Part shown: piece by piece, positions 42,981 through 64,000 of the stretch | How positions within the stretch are numbered: position 1 is the stretch's first letter | Layout of the letters: every line of letters starts with the position of its first letter | Assembly (NCBI GenBank): GCA_910591455.2 | Contig: OU342821.1 | Span: 18,303,787 to 18,367,786, forward strand | Length of the DNA stretch: 64,000 nucleotides | Direction of reading: 5' to 3' | From: Pholis gunnellus | Taxonomy: Eukaryota; Chordata; Actinopteri; Perciformes; Pholidae | The notes under the pieces: generated by a model | Database searches by the model: none | Told to the model about the DNA's origin: nothing | The model's input: the letters and a program-made list of their open reading frames with translations, nothing else | Position numbers and translations under genes: made by a program

Positions 42981-45594
42981 AGCGGCTGTAGGTTGTTTTC
43001 ATGACATGAGGCAGTCACACAGGCGTGCATGTGTGCCCCCTTCACAGTGTGGGCAGGGTCTAGTCAGGCCTGGCACTCTGCAGCCTGCTACACCCTGTCT
43101 GACAACGCCACGAGGCTGCAGGGGCTGCGAGGTTCCCATTCCATTTCTCTTACAGTGTGCCACACAATCGGCGTTTTGTCACAGCAAAACCTTTGCCTGG
43201 TTCACGTGCGTTATATCGAGCCTTCTTCCCCTCCACAGTAGAGTATGAGTGCTTTAGTTCATATTTTCTCTATTCTACCAGCTCTAATTTAGCGTGGTCA
43301 CTTAGCTGTGCAAACCCCACGTCCCAGCCGGATGTAATCTGTCCCGGGCAGGCTGCAGGCTTTCCCAGCAGGCCCCTCTCTTCCCCTCCAGACGCTACAG
43401 ACACACACACACAAACACACACACACACACACAACCAGAGCCCTCTCAACCCATCTAACACACCCCACCCCGCTCGCCTCTGGACAACTGCTCCGACTCA
43501 AACGGATTAAAGATGACTCTCTTCTCTCACTTTCTTTTTTTTTTTTTTTTTCACCCTCTCTCTTGACTTCTCTTTTTCTTTCCATGCCGGATGAAAGGCC
43601 TCCCAGACACCCACTCCATGCACATACCATTCAGGCCAGGACACACAGGAAGTCTATGTGCTGCGCGGAGAGGAGGAGGAGGAGGAGGAGGGGGGACAGC
43701 GGGGTGGGAAGTGGCGGAGGAAAGGAGGGAGGGAGGGCACTCAGTGCAGAGGGAGTAAGGGGGGAATAAAAAGAGGTGGGGGGGCGAGAGAGAAGGGCTA
43801 AATGCAAGTCATGTGAAGCTCATGAGAACTAACCTACAAAAGTTGGACTCTTGTTTTCCTCTCACCAACTCTTTACTCTCATTCTTTTGTTTCCTTCTCT
43901 CTGTCTTCGCGCTGTTGATCTTTGATCTGTTTCTTTCCTTGTTACCATGGCATCTTCACTTTAATCTTTAACACGTATCAGAATTTCGACTTGGTGCAGT
44001 TGACGAGAACAAAAAACGTCTCTGTGCCGATGACTCTGAAACAGAAGCTTAGTTATGTCGCGGGTCTAACACTAATGGATTGGGGCGTTAAATCTCTTTG
44101 CACACCACTGACTGTAAGTGCGATTGCGTACTGAAGTTGTTGTCCTCTTTCTCCGACAAACTCTGGATGAAGTAAAGTTAAGCTACTGACACCAGGAAGT
44201 TAAATTCCTTACAGTTGTTTGGATGATCTGTCTCTTTCAAGAGGCGCCATGCCATTTAGTTATGAGATTAGCTGCAGCCCAAATTGGCTGGAACTGTGAA
44301 TAATTGCATCACGTGGAATAGAGCATTTGTGACTTTTTACTAGGTGTATTGCTGCAGTGTGTGTGTGTGTGTGTGTGTGGGTGTGTGACTGCGGCCTCAG
44401 CTCACAGGGAACGGCGTCACGTCGCATGCTTTGAATTACTGTACTTTCGCGGCTGGTAGGCCGCCTACTGCCAACTGTCTCTCAGTGGATCAGACAGCTA
44501 ACATCAGCACTGTGGGTTCTACCACAAGTCCTCCTTTAATTCCCACTCACTGTCTTTTTTCCAACACACTTTTTCTATTTTGGATTTCTCTCACTACCAC
44601 CGTCTCTCACTTCCTATCCATCACACACACACACACACACATATGCAAACACAGCTCACTATTTCCATTTTTAATGATCTCCACTCACTCAAACGTATCT
44701 GTCTTTTTTTTATAAATATATTCACGCCTTTTTTTCCACTAAATCACACAGTGTATATATACAAGGGGAGAACAGACAGCGACACCCACACACATTCCTG
44801 CATGCAGCTCACACAAACACGCAGATTTGTCAGTGTGTTTACACAGTTCACCGGGCAGCTAATCTTTATGGCACTGCTGAGTGAAGCCTGTCTTTTGTCG
44901 AAAAAAAAAACGCTTTTGAAAAAGCAGAGTCAGGTGACTATAATCAGGCCACATTGCAACATCTCGATCGCTGCCTTAAACTGCGTGGCCTCTCCTGTGA
45001 CTCCAGGCCAGGTGGTGCCAAGGAAAGTACTGATGACATCACCGCAAAAGGTTTCAAACAAAGACAAGCATTCCTCACTCAATCGTAATCCACTTTGTTA
45101 ATATACAGCCCGACTTCAACCAGACAAAACCAGTCGAGAGGCTTTTCTCCTCCCTGCCACGGCCTCACTTTTAACCCTTTTTTTTCTCCGAGCTCACAAA
45201 CAAACACCTTCCTCGATCCTCCGACTGTGCGTGTGAGGAAGTGTGAGCTGATCTGACAATAAGACACTTGACAATGTATTTCCAGTGTATTTTGCCAGGA
45301 ACTCCCACACTAATTGTCCTCTGCTTTTGTCAAATGGCTTTAGGAACATGACATGAGCTGCATTTTTTCCTATTGGTACTAAGAGGTCATTGTTTTAAAG
45401 ACACACAAAAGGTGCTCTTCAAAGGTTCTCTGTCCTTTATTATTCAATTTGTCGGTGCAGATGTTTGCCTTATTCAGTCTTTTTTTTCCACATAAAATGT
45501 AAAGAATGGACTTGCTTTAACAAATCTAATTCTTGAAGGCAGAATACAAGTATGGGACTTGTAACAGCAGTGTATATAATAAATTAGCATTTTC

Positions 45595-46312
45595 AATGTT
45601 AGCCTGTTAGCAGGCTGACATCAGCATTTAGCTCGAAGCACACACACGGAGCCGCTAACGTGGCTGTACACACTTAATTAATTGTCTGGGGCCAGCCGAA
45701 CCAAGATGTAAATACAGCTCTGACATATTATTTTATCACCCTTAAAGTTGATATGACAAACTTGTTCGCAAACATTTGTCTATTTCACACATCCAGCGGA
45801 TATGGAGAAACATTAGCATTCATTTGGAGTTGTGTTTGGAAATGTAAGTCTGAAATGTAATTTTTCTTTGCTCCAATTTTGGTCTCCACAGGGAAACATC
45901 TGGCTCTTAAGAGTCTAAATGTTCCACCATGTTCATCGGCTAGTCGTTTACTTTGGTGCTGAGTAGGTAGTGTACAGTGGGTTTTTAGACTTTTTAGACA
46001 CGGAAATGTTGAGATGTTGAGACAAATATTGGATCGATCACCATGAATCTGGTACAGACCTCATAAAAATAAGTGATCAACTGACTTGTCATCGCGAAAC
46101 ACTTCTGTTTTGAACAATATGTTCACAGACCAAATACTTGCAGAACTAATGACATTCCCATCAGCCCCTGTTGGACTTTGAATTTAGTGCTAATTAGCAA
46201 ATGTGTGCATGCTAACATGCTAAACTAAGATGGGGAACATGGTAAACACTATACCCTTTAAACATCAGCATGTTAGCATGCTGACATTAGCATTTAGCTC
46301 AAAGTGCTGCTG
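45595..46312 (+). repeat. GCTAACATGC-family dispersed repeat (one or two copies)
   Basis: At 45597-45680, GCCTGTTAGCAGGCTGACAT and CATTTAGCTCGAAGCAC; at 46005-46312, CCAAATACTTGCAGAACTAA, TGACATTCCCATCAGCCC, CATGCTAACATGCTAAACTA and ATTTAGCTCAAAGTGCTGCT. High-copy fish family. The segment between may be diverged element or unique sequence. Confidence 0.7.
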
Positions 46313-46319
46313 TGCCTAT

Positions 46320-46870
46320 CATAGACCGTGTATAAGAAGTGAACGTAGAGTCACTGTGACGTCCCCCATTGTTTGTTTTTTTACTAGAAATGACACGAGA
46401 GGGCGGAGCTAAGTACATCTAATCGCTGAATAAGACATTTATAGGCGACCAAAATGTTAGAATCAACTTTTGTGACCTGAAAACACTGTGAAAGGGTTCA
46501 AGTTCTAAGACAAAAACACGGACAACCTGTCAATCACAAGGTAGCCACGCCCTGAAGCATACCAAGCTTTATGGGTCATGGGACCATAATTTACTAAATG
46601 AACATCATGCTGTATTGAAGAAGACTTAAAACTAGAGATTGAGACCATGAACTCATGTTTACCATGTTTATCAAGTGAAAAGTACTCTCCAGTCTTGTTT
46701 TCAACAGAAAAGAGTGAAACAACATATTTAGCGCTGGGCCGTAAAAACCATAACAATGAGACGAAAGAGGCTAAAATGCTCCGTAGAGATGAGGAGAATT
46801 GCAGAGTCGGGTGATAATTCCCCGTGGGGTCGCCCATGTGATCCATTGTTAATAGATAAGTTCCATCCAT
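46320..46870 (+). repeat. Dispersed fish repeat, copy 2 (pair of 28085-28620)
   Basis: ACCTGTCAATCACAAGGTAG, GCCACGCCCTGAAGCATACC and ATCATGCTGTATTGAAGAAG align in order with the first copy. It directly abuts the GCTAACATGC-family element. Confidence 0.78.
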
Positions 46871-49380
46871 TTCTCGGAGTCATTTATAGCACCGCACATG
46901 TTGATGCCTTTTCACTCTACTTGTGATCACTCCATGCATGAGAAGGAAGAGCGTGAATGTCATGCACAGACAAAAACAACATCTCCATCTCCTGTGTCAG
47001 ACCGCGGCCTCTCATCGCAGCAAAACATTCACACCGTGACCTTTCACTGTTGACTGAGAACAGGCTGTCGTGACCCCTCTGGCTGTTGATGTTGTTCGTT
47101 GTTGTCATTGTCGAGAGCTCTCGCAGAAACTAATGTGCACAGGGGCACAATCGCATTAGCTCCTCTTTACAAATATGGCCGCCGTCGGGAGCGTAAATGC
47201 CACGGATAGAAAAGATTAAGAGCGAAGTTTAATGACCCGCATGTCTTATCTCAGACAGAGACGTCGAGGTGATGAGAGGCCGCTGTCCTCGTCGTGTCCC
47301 TGCTGTTCAAAGAATGTGGATTTATTCTTTTACACAATGTCCTGTTTTCTGCCATTAATGCAGACCATGGTGTCACTGCTATGCATTTTTCTTTTCATTG
47401 CGTAACAAAATCAAATCAAAAATAAATTATGGGAAGTATGCGACAGTCAGAGTGTAGTGAAATAAGGGACTTTTTTTTTGTGCTTCCGTTTATACAAATA
47501 GCCCTAAATAAGAAACCCGCTTCGTGGCTTTTTGTCTTGCATTCAGTTTTTCAGCTCCTTGTCGTTGTGTTTTTCTTGTCTTTTTCAACCTTCCTAAACA
47601 GCAAGTGAAACAATACCCAGCAGGCGTCACAAGATAAGTCACTGACGCTCAGGAAGGTTTCCCTTCCCTTTATTTTCTCTGCCTTTTCCTCCGCAGGTCA
47701 CTTCTGTGAAAAAAAAACTCTCCAACTCGCCACCATCTGCTGTACACACACCTACAGACACACACACACACACACACATACACACACACACACACAGCCA
47801 TCACACTGCTCCCACACAGGATATGCAAATTACTCCCGAGCAACTAACTTCCTTCGTCGGCAAAGTCAAACATTCTCCCTCAAATCGCACATGATGAATT
47901 TTAGAGTTTTCGCTGATATTTGTTATTGCACAAGTGTGCTATCTGAACCAATCAACCCAGCGGCCATAAATACTGACTTGCTCAGGATGAGCCCGCAAAT
48001 AACTCAATCATACGCTTCCTGTTTTTGAGCACGTAGTCGGTGACCTCAGGAGTAAGGAGCACAGGATGTGCTCCAAAGTGGAAGATACAGATTTCCTAGA
48101 TAGTTTTAATTGGGACACGTTCAACTTTGTGAGGAGGAGACGAGATGCATCTGCTGTGGAGCTGGATGCTGTGTTGTTTGTTCCAGAAATGATGTGTGTT
48201 AAGTCGGATTGATCACCCTCTTCCAATGCACACATCTGAATATCTTCACTATTTGTGTTATTCCCTGCTTCCTTTTTTAGCTCCAAAAAAAGCTCCTAAC
48301 TTTTCTTTTCCTCTGACTTGCCCCACTTTTCGGAGCTTAAACTCTGACGGCCTTGTTTGCACTCTGCAGTTTGCTCCGAGTAAACAACAACACGGTCGTG
48401 TGAGAAACTGCCGCATAAGTATTTCTCCTCGGATGTTTAGCTGCCGGGCCAACAGAGGTCGTCTCTTATTTTTAGGTGCCCAACGATGAGCAGCATCTCC
48501 GACGTGACCGGATCACACACTTTTCATCAACATTCTCCTCACCAAGGCATTTATTCCACACTAACTGGCACACTGATTGTAATAGTATTACCTCACCTCA
48601 CTATCAGGACTTTGGTCACAAGATATTTAAGGAATCGGCAAAATGAGAAGTGAGACACATACCAGACTAAATGTGTCCAGATATTGAGTAATCCTTCTTT
48701 CATCACAACACTGTCTGACTAAGTGGTCAGTCCTAGCATCTTTCTATCTGCACTAGTTCTTTAGGCTCTGGTTGTTTACTTGTTTGTTTGTTTTGCTAAT
48801 TATCCTGGAATGGTCTGGTGAAGGTTCGCCCAAACCATCTTCCTGCTTTCTCCTCCCTAGACAGACGTGCCCGAGACCCACTTTAGATAAGATTTTGTCA
48901 GCAGGAACCACATTTGGGAGGATGTTTGATGTTTGATATAGGCGAGTACAAACAGTGGAATCATGTTATGGTGTCATTAAATGGTAGTTTATGTGCTCTT
49001 TGTGAACTGCAAAGTTCTTAAAGTGCAGAAACTAAATTGTTCCTTTTCTCACTGGGTTCAACTTAAAGCTATTCCCATAAAGTGTCTGCAAATGTGTGCA
49101 GAAAGTCATTCATTCATTCAGTGGTGCTTCGGCTTGTTGCACATTAGTTAGTTATTACTAGTAAGTTACACATCACAGCGGCTGGTTAATGGCCGCAGTG
49201 GTTGTGGTGAGTTACTCATCATGGAGATCAAAGCACCGTTTGAGTTGTGAGTCAAATGTAGATGAAATCAGTGCTGCATGTTTTACTCCACAGAAATAGC
49301 TTCAAACTGTAAAGTAACAGAAATGATGTTGTTTTTGTTTTTTAAACTAGTGATGTACTGTGACTATGTATAGTTTATAG

Positions 49381-49734
49381 GTACTTACTTTACTTGAGTA
49401 TTTCCATCTTCTGCTTCTTTATACTTCTACTCCTCATCCATTATTATTGTGGGTCTACTTTTTACTCTACATTTACTTTTTAACTTGAGTTACTTTGCAG
49501 ATTCAAATCGATAATACAAAATACTATCAACAAATGAAGACAAGAGGTCATTGATCCTCTCAAAACGAGCCCCTCTACTACAGCTGCAACATTAACGTGA
49601 TTCATGCATCAATTAATTCAATGAATATTATTCTGAAATTGAACCTTCTGGATAGTGAATACTTATACTTTAAGTATATTTGATGCTCATACTTTTTTCT
49701 TTTACTTAAGTAAAATATCTATACACTGTGGTAT
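49381..49734 (-). mobile_element. hAT-like MITE fragment, inverted orientation
   Basis: ACTTACTTTACTTGAGTATT, CTTTATACTTCTACTCC, TACTTTAAGTATATTTGATG and CACTGTGGTAT are the reverse strand of the CAGTGGTGGAAG family. Its outer end is missing; it stops where the next element begins. Confidence 0.68.
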
Positions 49735-49735
49735 G

Positions 49736-50122
49736 CAGTGGTAGAGGAAGTACTCAGATTTCACTCAAGTAAAAGTACTAAAAAGTACTAATTCCACACT
49801 TTGAAAAATACACCACAACAAGTAAAAGTCCAGCATTAGGAACCTTACGTACTAACAAAAAGTGTGTAAGTATTATCAGCAAAATGTGCTCAAATTAAAA
49901 GTAAAAGTACTCACTGTGCAGTAAAATGTTCCCTGTCAGTGTTTTACTATATCTGATGTTTCTCATTTCATATTACTGCTGTAGATGGAAGAAGTATAAA
50001 GTTAAATAAAATCAAAATACTCAAGTAAAGTACCTCAAAATGCTACTCGAGTAGCCTACAGTACTGTAGTAATTGTAGGCTACTTAGTTACATTCCAGGT
50101 ATTAGTACTTCTTCCACCTCTG
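49736..50122 (+). mobile_element. hAT-like MITE, CAGTGGTAGAGGAAGTACT family
   Basis: Left end CAGTGGTAGAGGAAGTACT (49736) mirrors right end AGTACTTCTTCCACCTCTG (50122). Inner words CAAGTAAAAGTACTAAAAAG, GTAAAAGTCCAGCATT and AAGTACCTCAAAATGCTAC are family text. No 8-bp target duplication; insertion next to an older copy may explain that. Confidence 0.8.
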
Positions 50123-50149
50123 TTTAACAACCTCATTATTATTCAGTTT

Positions 50150-50453
50150 GAAGCACTGTGATTGGCTCCTGGGTCAAGTCTGACGTCACGCGCAGCTCCA
50201 AGGCGAGAAAAAACAAAAAGTCTTCAGTGGTGTTCTGGCTGTGAGTCTCTCAGCTCTCCGGAAAAACGCGTTAAAAGTTGTGTCAGTGGCTACAAAACTC
50301 ATGAGAGAAACCGGGCGACGGATAGTGTTACGGCTGGACTTGCGCGCGTGGTTTTGTTTTGTTTGTGTGTTTTGTTAAAAAGACTTTAAAACCTGGTTTG
50401 GGTTGGTGACGCGCACTCGCCGGGATTTCCTCTCTCCTCTCGAAGTTCCCAAG
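50150..50453 (+). promoter_or_regulatory. Probable promoter and 5' UTR of the TNF receptor gene
   Basis: An inverted CCAAT box (GATTGGC at 50160-50166) is followed by a perfect cAMP-response/ATF element TGACGTCA (50181-50188) and CpG-bearing sequence, no TATA box. No dispersed repeat lies between here and the ATG at 50454. A 25-codon upstream ORF (50301-50378) would fall in the 5' UTR if transcription starts near the CRE. Confidence 0.5.
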
Positions 50454-60983
<10,530 letters not shown>

Positions 60984-63900
60984 GTAACCACGTCGTCCGC
61001 ATCGCTGAGTCAGTGGGAACGAGTTGGCTCTTTAGCTTAGCGTGAACATACTTTACAATGATCGGTGAGAGTGGTCAGACCGTGATGCTTTCTGCCACCC
61101 ATTTAAACCATACTAACATTTATTTATCTTTGATCTATAAAGTGTCAGCTAACAGCAAAAAAAGCCCAAAGATGCTGAACTTTCTAAAGAAAACCTGAAA
61201 CCAATTTGGAATTTCTTTTTTCAAAAACACTGAAAATGAGTCCCAGAAAAATAAAGCACTTAACTGCCTTTCCTTTGATTTCCAAAGTGGAGTTTTCTGA
61301 AGTCCAGTGTGTCAGAGATATATTGTTTGGGAAAGCGAATACCTTTTTGTCTGTGTGCCCCCCCCGCCTCTCAGATCCTCTCCTGAAAATGTGATCTTGT
61401 GATGTTACAGAGTCGCAGGGCGTGTCTTTGTTGTTTTGTTTCGTGGGCTGAATGTGAGCATGTTGCCCGTCTCTGGAGAGCTGCTTGTGTGTCTGTCCTA
61501 CCTGGCTGAACTGGGTGTGTCTGTGTCTCATTGTGTCCCGCACTGGGGCGTCTTTGTGTCCAATGAAAGGCTGGAGCTACAGAAAAGAGACTACTGTTAC
61601 ATGGGATGTGTTTTGAGCTCAGTCATCTCGGTTTTTTTAAGAAAGAGCTTTGTGTGCTGTTTGCTCTAGTTTTAACTTATTTACGACCGTGTAATAATTA
61701 ATAGGTCACCGGCAAAGGAAATGTGAATTAGACTTTAGAAAGGTTTCCCTTGTTGTAGACTACGTTCACTTAAAGTAAACTATCTGCACCACAGTACCTC
61801 CTGTTGGGAAATACCTTATCAAGGCTCCAGTTTAAGCCCTCGTTTTGCATGTTGTCTCCATACGATGAGCGTTGCGGAGGCGCTCCACCCTCAGAACAGA
61901 CTTATACAAAGCACCTGCCAGTTTATAGAATAACGTAATCAAGGAATCAAAGTAGGACCTGTCACCATGACTCTGCATGTTTTACATTCTAATTATCACC
62001 GGGCAGACTGACAAGACTGAAAGCTGCGATGTGTCACACTCGCTTCGGGAATCTGTTTTCCATTCTCGGTGTAACGGCTGCTTCTCTCGCGCCGCGTATG
62101 AAGTGGCTCCACTGTTAACAGAGCTGAACACACAACAACAGAACATGATTTCTAGCCTGATGGAATGAACGAAATGGTTACAAACACAATGTGACAAACT
62201 GAAGCAGAGTCAGCTTTGTTTAACTACTATTTAACTCTTTGTAGAACGTTTTTAAATCAAAAGGATTAATGAGAAAAAACCTCCCAATATTCCAACCATC
62301 CAAGATTTTTAAACATTATTTATGACCTATTTTTATAGTTGTTTTCAAACCTGTGTGTGTGTGCGTGTGTGTGCGCGCTACAATCATTAAGCGATGAAAG
62401 TGCTCTTCGGGGCCGAGCGTTTAACAGCCGAGCAATAAACCAGAATGTCCCCGAGTGTCTTCGCTCCGTCTTTAGAAAACGAACAAAACAACCTCCGAAG
62501 GAAATTGTTTCGTATTGGAAAGTTGCCATTGCTGCATGTTGATTGTTGTATAACGTTTACATCATAACAATCAAACCCATTGTCCCGATAGCTCGGCAGA
62601 GGAACCAGTTAAGGACTGTTTTGATAAACCCGGTAGCGGTCTCTGTGTGAGAGCAGACACAACCCGGCTCACACTGCAAGAACACGGACATCAGGCAGGG
62701 ACCCAAGAGTGTATGATATCTACCGATACACACTGTGTGTGTCAATACTTGTGCCTCTTAAGACTTCTGAGATGTTAGCTGAACTTTATTGGTATAGCAC
62801 CTTTCGTACAGGTTAGTGCAGTTCAAAGTAAACTAGGACAGAACACAGAAAAGACCAAAACAATTTGAGACCGAGAAAATAAAACAAATGGTGAAAAATG
62901 TGGTGGATTAGATTTAAGAGCTATGATAACGGTAACATTAGTAAAACAATGTGAAATAATAAAAAAGCTGAATACAATTGTACAGCTTAAAAACACAAAT
63001 ATAAGTGATTTAATAACAAAACAATAAAATAGAAAAAACAGTGTTTAATGTATATTACCATTCTGAATATGTAGGTTTTGAGTTTACATTAAAAAAAGAA
63101 TGAAGCTCTTCCAGCTGCTCTCAGGTCCTCAGGCAGACTGTTCCAGCAGCTAAAAGCCTGAATCTACCAGATAGAAGAGCATTGAGCTCACTTCTGAGCC
63201 GTACATGAGTCTGCTTGGGGACAAACCCCTGCTCTGTTTATGTTCATACAATCCAAGTTGTTGCTGCGAGCCGTCAGGTCGTTCCATATATAGTCCTGCA
63301 TAGCTTAGCTTAAGTCACAGCTGTGCTATCCGCGGGCCCGTTCTACCCAGCAACATTTAGGCTATCATGATCATCACAATGATGGTCACATAAAGGATGA
63401 AGGTAGACCGAGAGCTGGCTGGGATCAGTAAACTCCCATTTAATACTCGCCTTCACATGTAGAAAGCATTTCACCTGATGAAAAACACACATACTGTATA
63501 TTCTCAGCTCATGAACAGCACAGCTGATGCGCCTTCTCGTTTCCTTATGAAGGTGACAAAGTGTTTTTTAGGGCAAGTGACTAATTGTGGACTTTGTAAT
63601 TGTCACAAGTTGACAAAACATGAGTCTCATGTAGGTGAACTGGGTCATAAATTAGCTCTAGATATGAATATCTAAAAACCTACTTCACATTTTTACCTCA
63701 GAATTTGCTACAAAATGAGCTGAGTTGTCTGAATACAACCAAATCAAGCTGCCGCTGTACTTTTTCCTTAATTGGCCTGCACATCAAACCTCTGTGGCGG
63801 GTCATCCCGTGGAGGTGGACCGCTGGTTTGTTATTCATTTTGATCTTATCTCAAAGGCCGGGGGGGTTACGGTCTCTTCATGTCTCCATGTAATAAATGA

Positions 63901-64000
63901 ACCATGCCGGATTCTCCGTCCTCATTATCCTGTTAAAATGAGGCACATTCCATCAAACAGGGAGTCAGACTTGGAAACGCAATCTTCTAACTTTGCAAAA
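60984..64000 (+). other. Intron 3 of the TNF receptor gene (continues past window)
   Basis: I looked for the next cysteine-rich exon and found none. Contains a dispersed repeat at 62782-63310 and a short GT run near 62354. Otherwise nothing recognised. Confidence 0.55.
62782..63310 (+). repeat. Dispersed fish repeat (TTTATTGGTATAGCACC family)
   Basis: Starts AACTTTATTGGTATAGCACC, with GTAGGTTTTGAGTTTACATT, TCCTCAGGCAGACTGTTCCA and GCAGCTAAAAGCCTGAATCT. The order matches a common fish repeat (TTTATTTATATAGCACCTTT...). Class uncertain; no open reading frame. Confidence 0.65.

Larger units (their letters stand above)
41771..50120. other. Intergenic interval between unc5d and the TNF receptor gene
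   Basis: No exon recognised on either strand. It holds a long perfect hairpin, AT, AC and GT tracts (42744-42798, 42935-42980, 43402-43431, 44355-44379, 44622-44641, 47758-47797), a T run at about 43527-43550, GGA-rich sequence (43670-43730), and dispersed repeats at 45595-46870 and 49381-50122. Confidence 0.65.

Noticed and set aside
61977..62168. Cysteine-bearing open frame as the next TNF receptor exon
   Set aside because: The acceptor-like CAG before it gives a stop in the required phase, and cysteine spacing is not that of a CRD.

Overview
The window is vertebrate nuclear DNA, almost certainly from a teleost fish and probably a percomorph. Genes are split by canonical GT-AG introns, coding exons are short islands of 33-231 bp, and the spaces are full of fish-type dispersed repeats (hAT-like and TTAA-ended MITEs) and of long TG/AC, AT and poly-C/G tracts. 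There are no prokaryotic operons, CRISPR arrays or phage modules. All exons were assembled by eye from translation, splice sites and phase; no searches were run, so gene and repeat names rest on remembered family sequences.

Region 1 (1-41.8 kb, + strand) is the 3' three quarters of a netrin-receptor gene of the UNC5 family, best matched to unc5d. Fourteen phase-consistent exons (7222-36566, 2277 nt, 758 codons plus stop) encode the end of the second Ig domain, two thrombospondin type 1 repeats, a 33-nt microexon, the transmembrane exon, a cytoplasmic linker with a caspase-like DSID motif, ZU5, UPA and the death domain. The signal peptide and first Ig domain lie upstream of the window, so 1-7221 is intron. 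The likely 3' end is near an AATAAA at 41749. An alternative last coding exon at 37114-37162 is possible.

Region 2 (about 41.8-50.1 kb) is intergenic and repeat rich: a perfect 32-bp-arm hairpin, AT/AC tracts, several dispersed fish repeats, and two head-to-head copies of a hAT-like MITE that end about 40 bp before a promoter-like stretch.

Region 3 (50.15-64 kb, + strand) is the 5' part of a TNF-receptor-superfamily gene. Exon 1 follows a CCAAT/CRE promoter-like region; after a 9.2-kb intron, exon 2 carries the signal peptide and exon 3 completes cysteine-rich domain 1 and starts domain 2. Exon sizes resemble Fas; location beside unc5d is also what one would expect of a TRAIL-receptor (TNFRSF10) relative. 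The rest of the gene lies beyond the window.

The two genes encode cell-surface receptors: one is a dependence/guidance receptor with a death domain, the other probably a death receptor. Nothing in the window shows a wholly new gene system. The points most worth checking are regulatory or structural: a YCAY cluster beside the unc5d microexon, a TG repeat beside exon 8, the alternative C-terminus, the perfect hairpin, and the minisatellite that grew inside a MITE.
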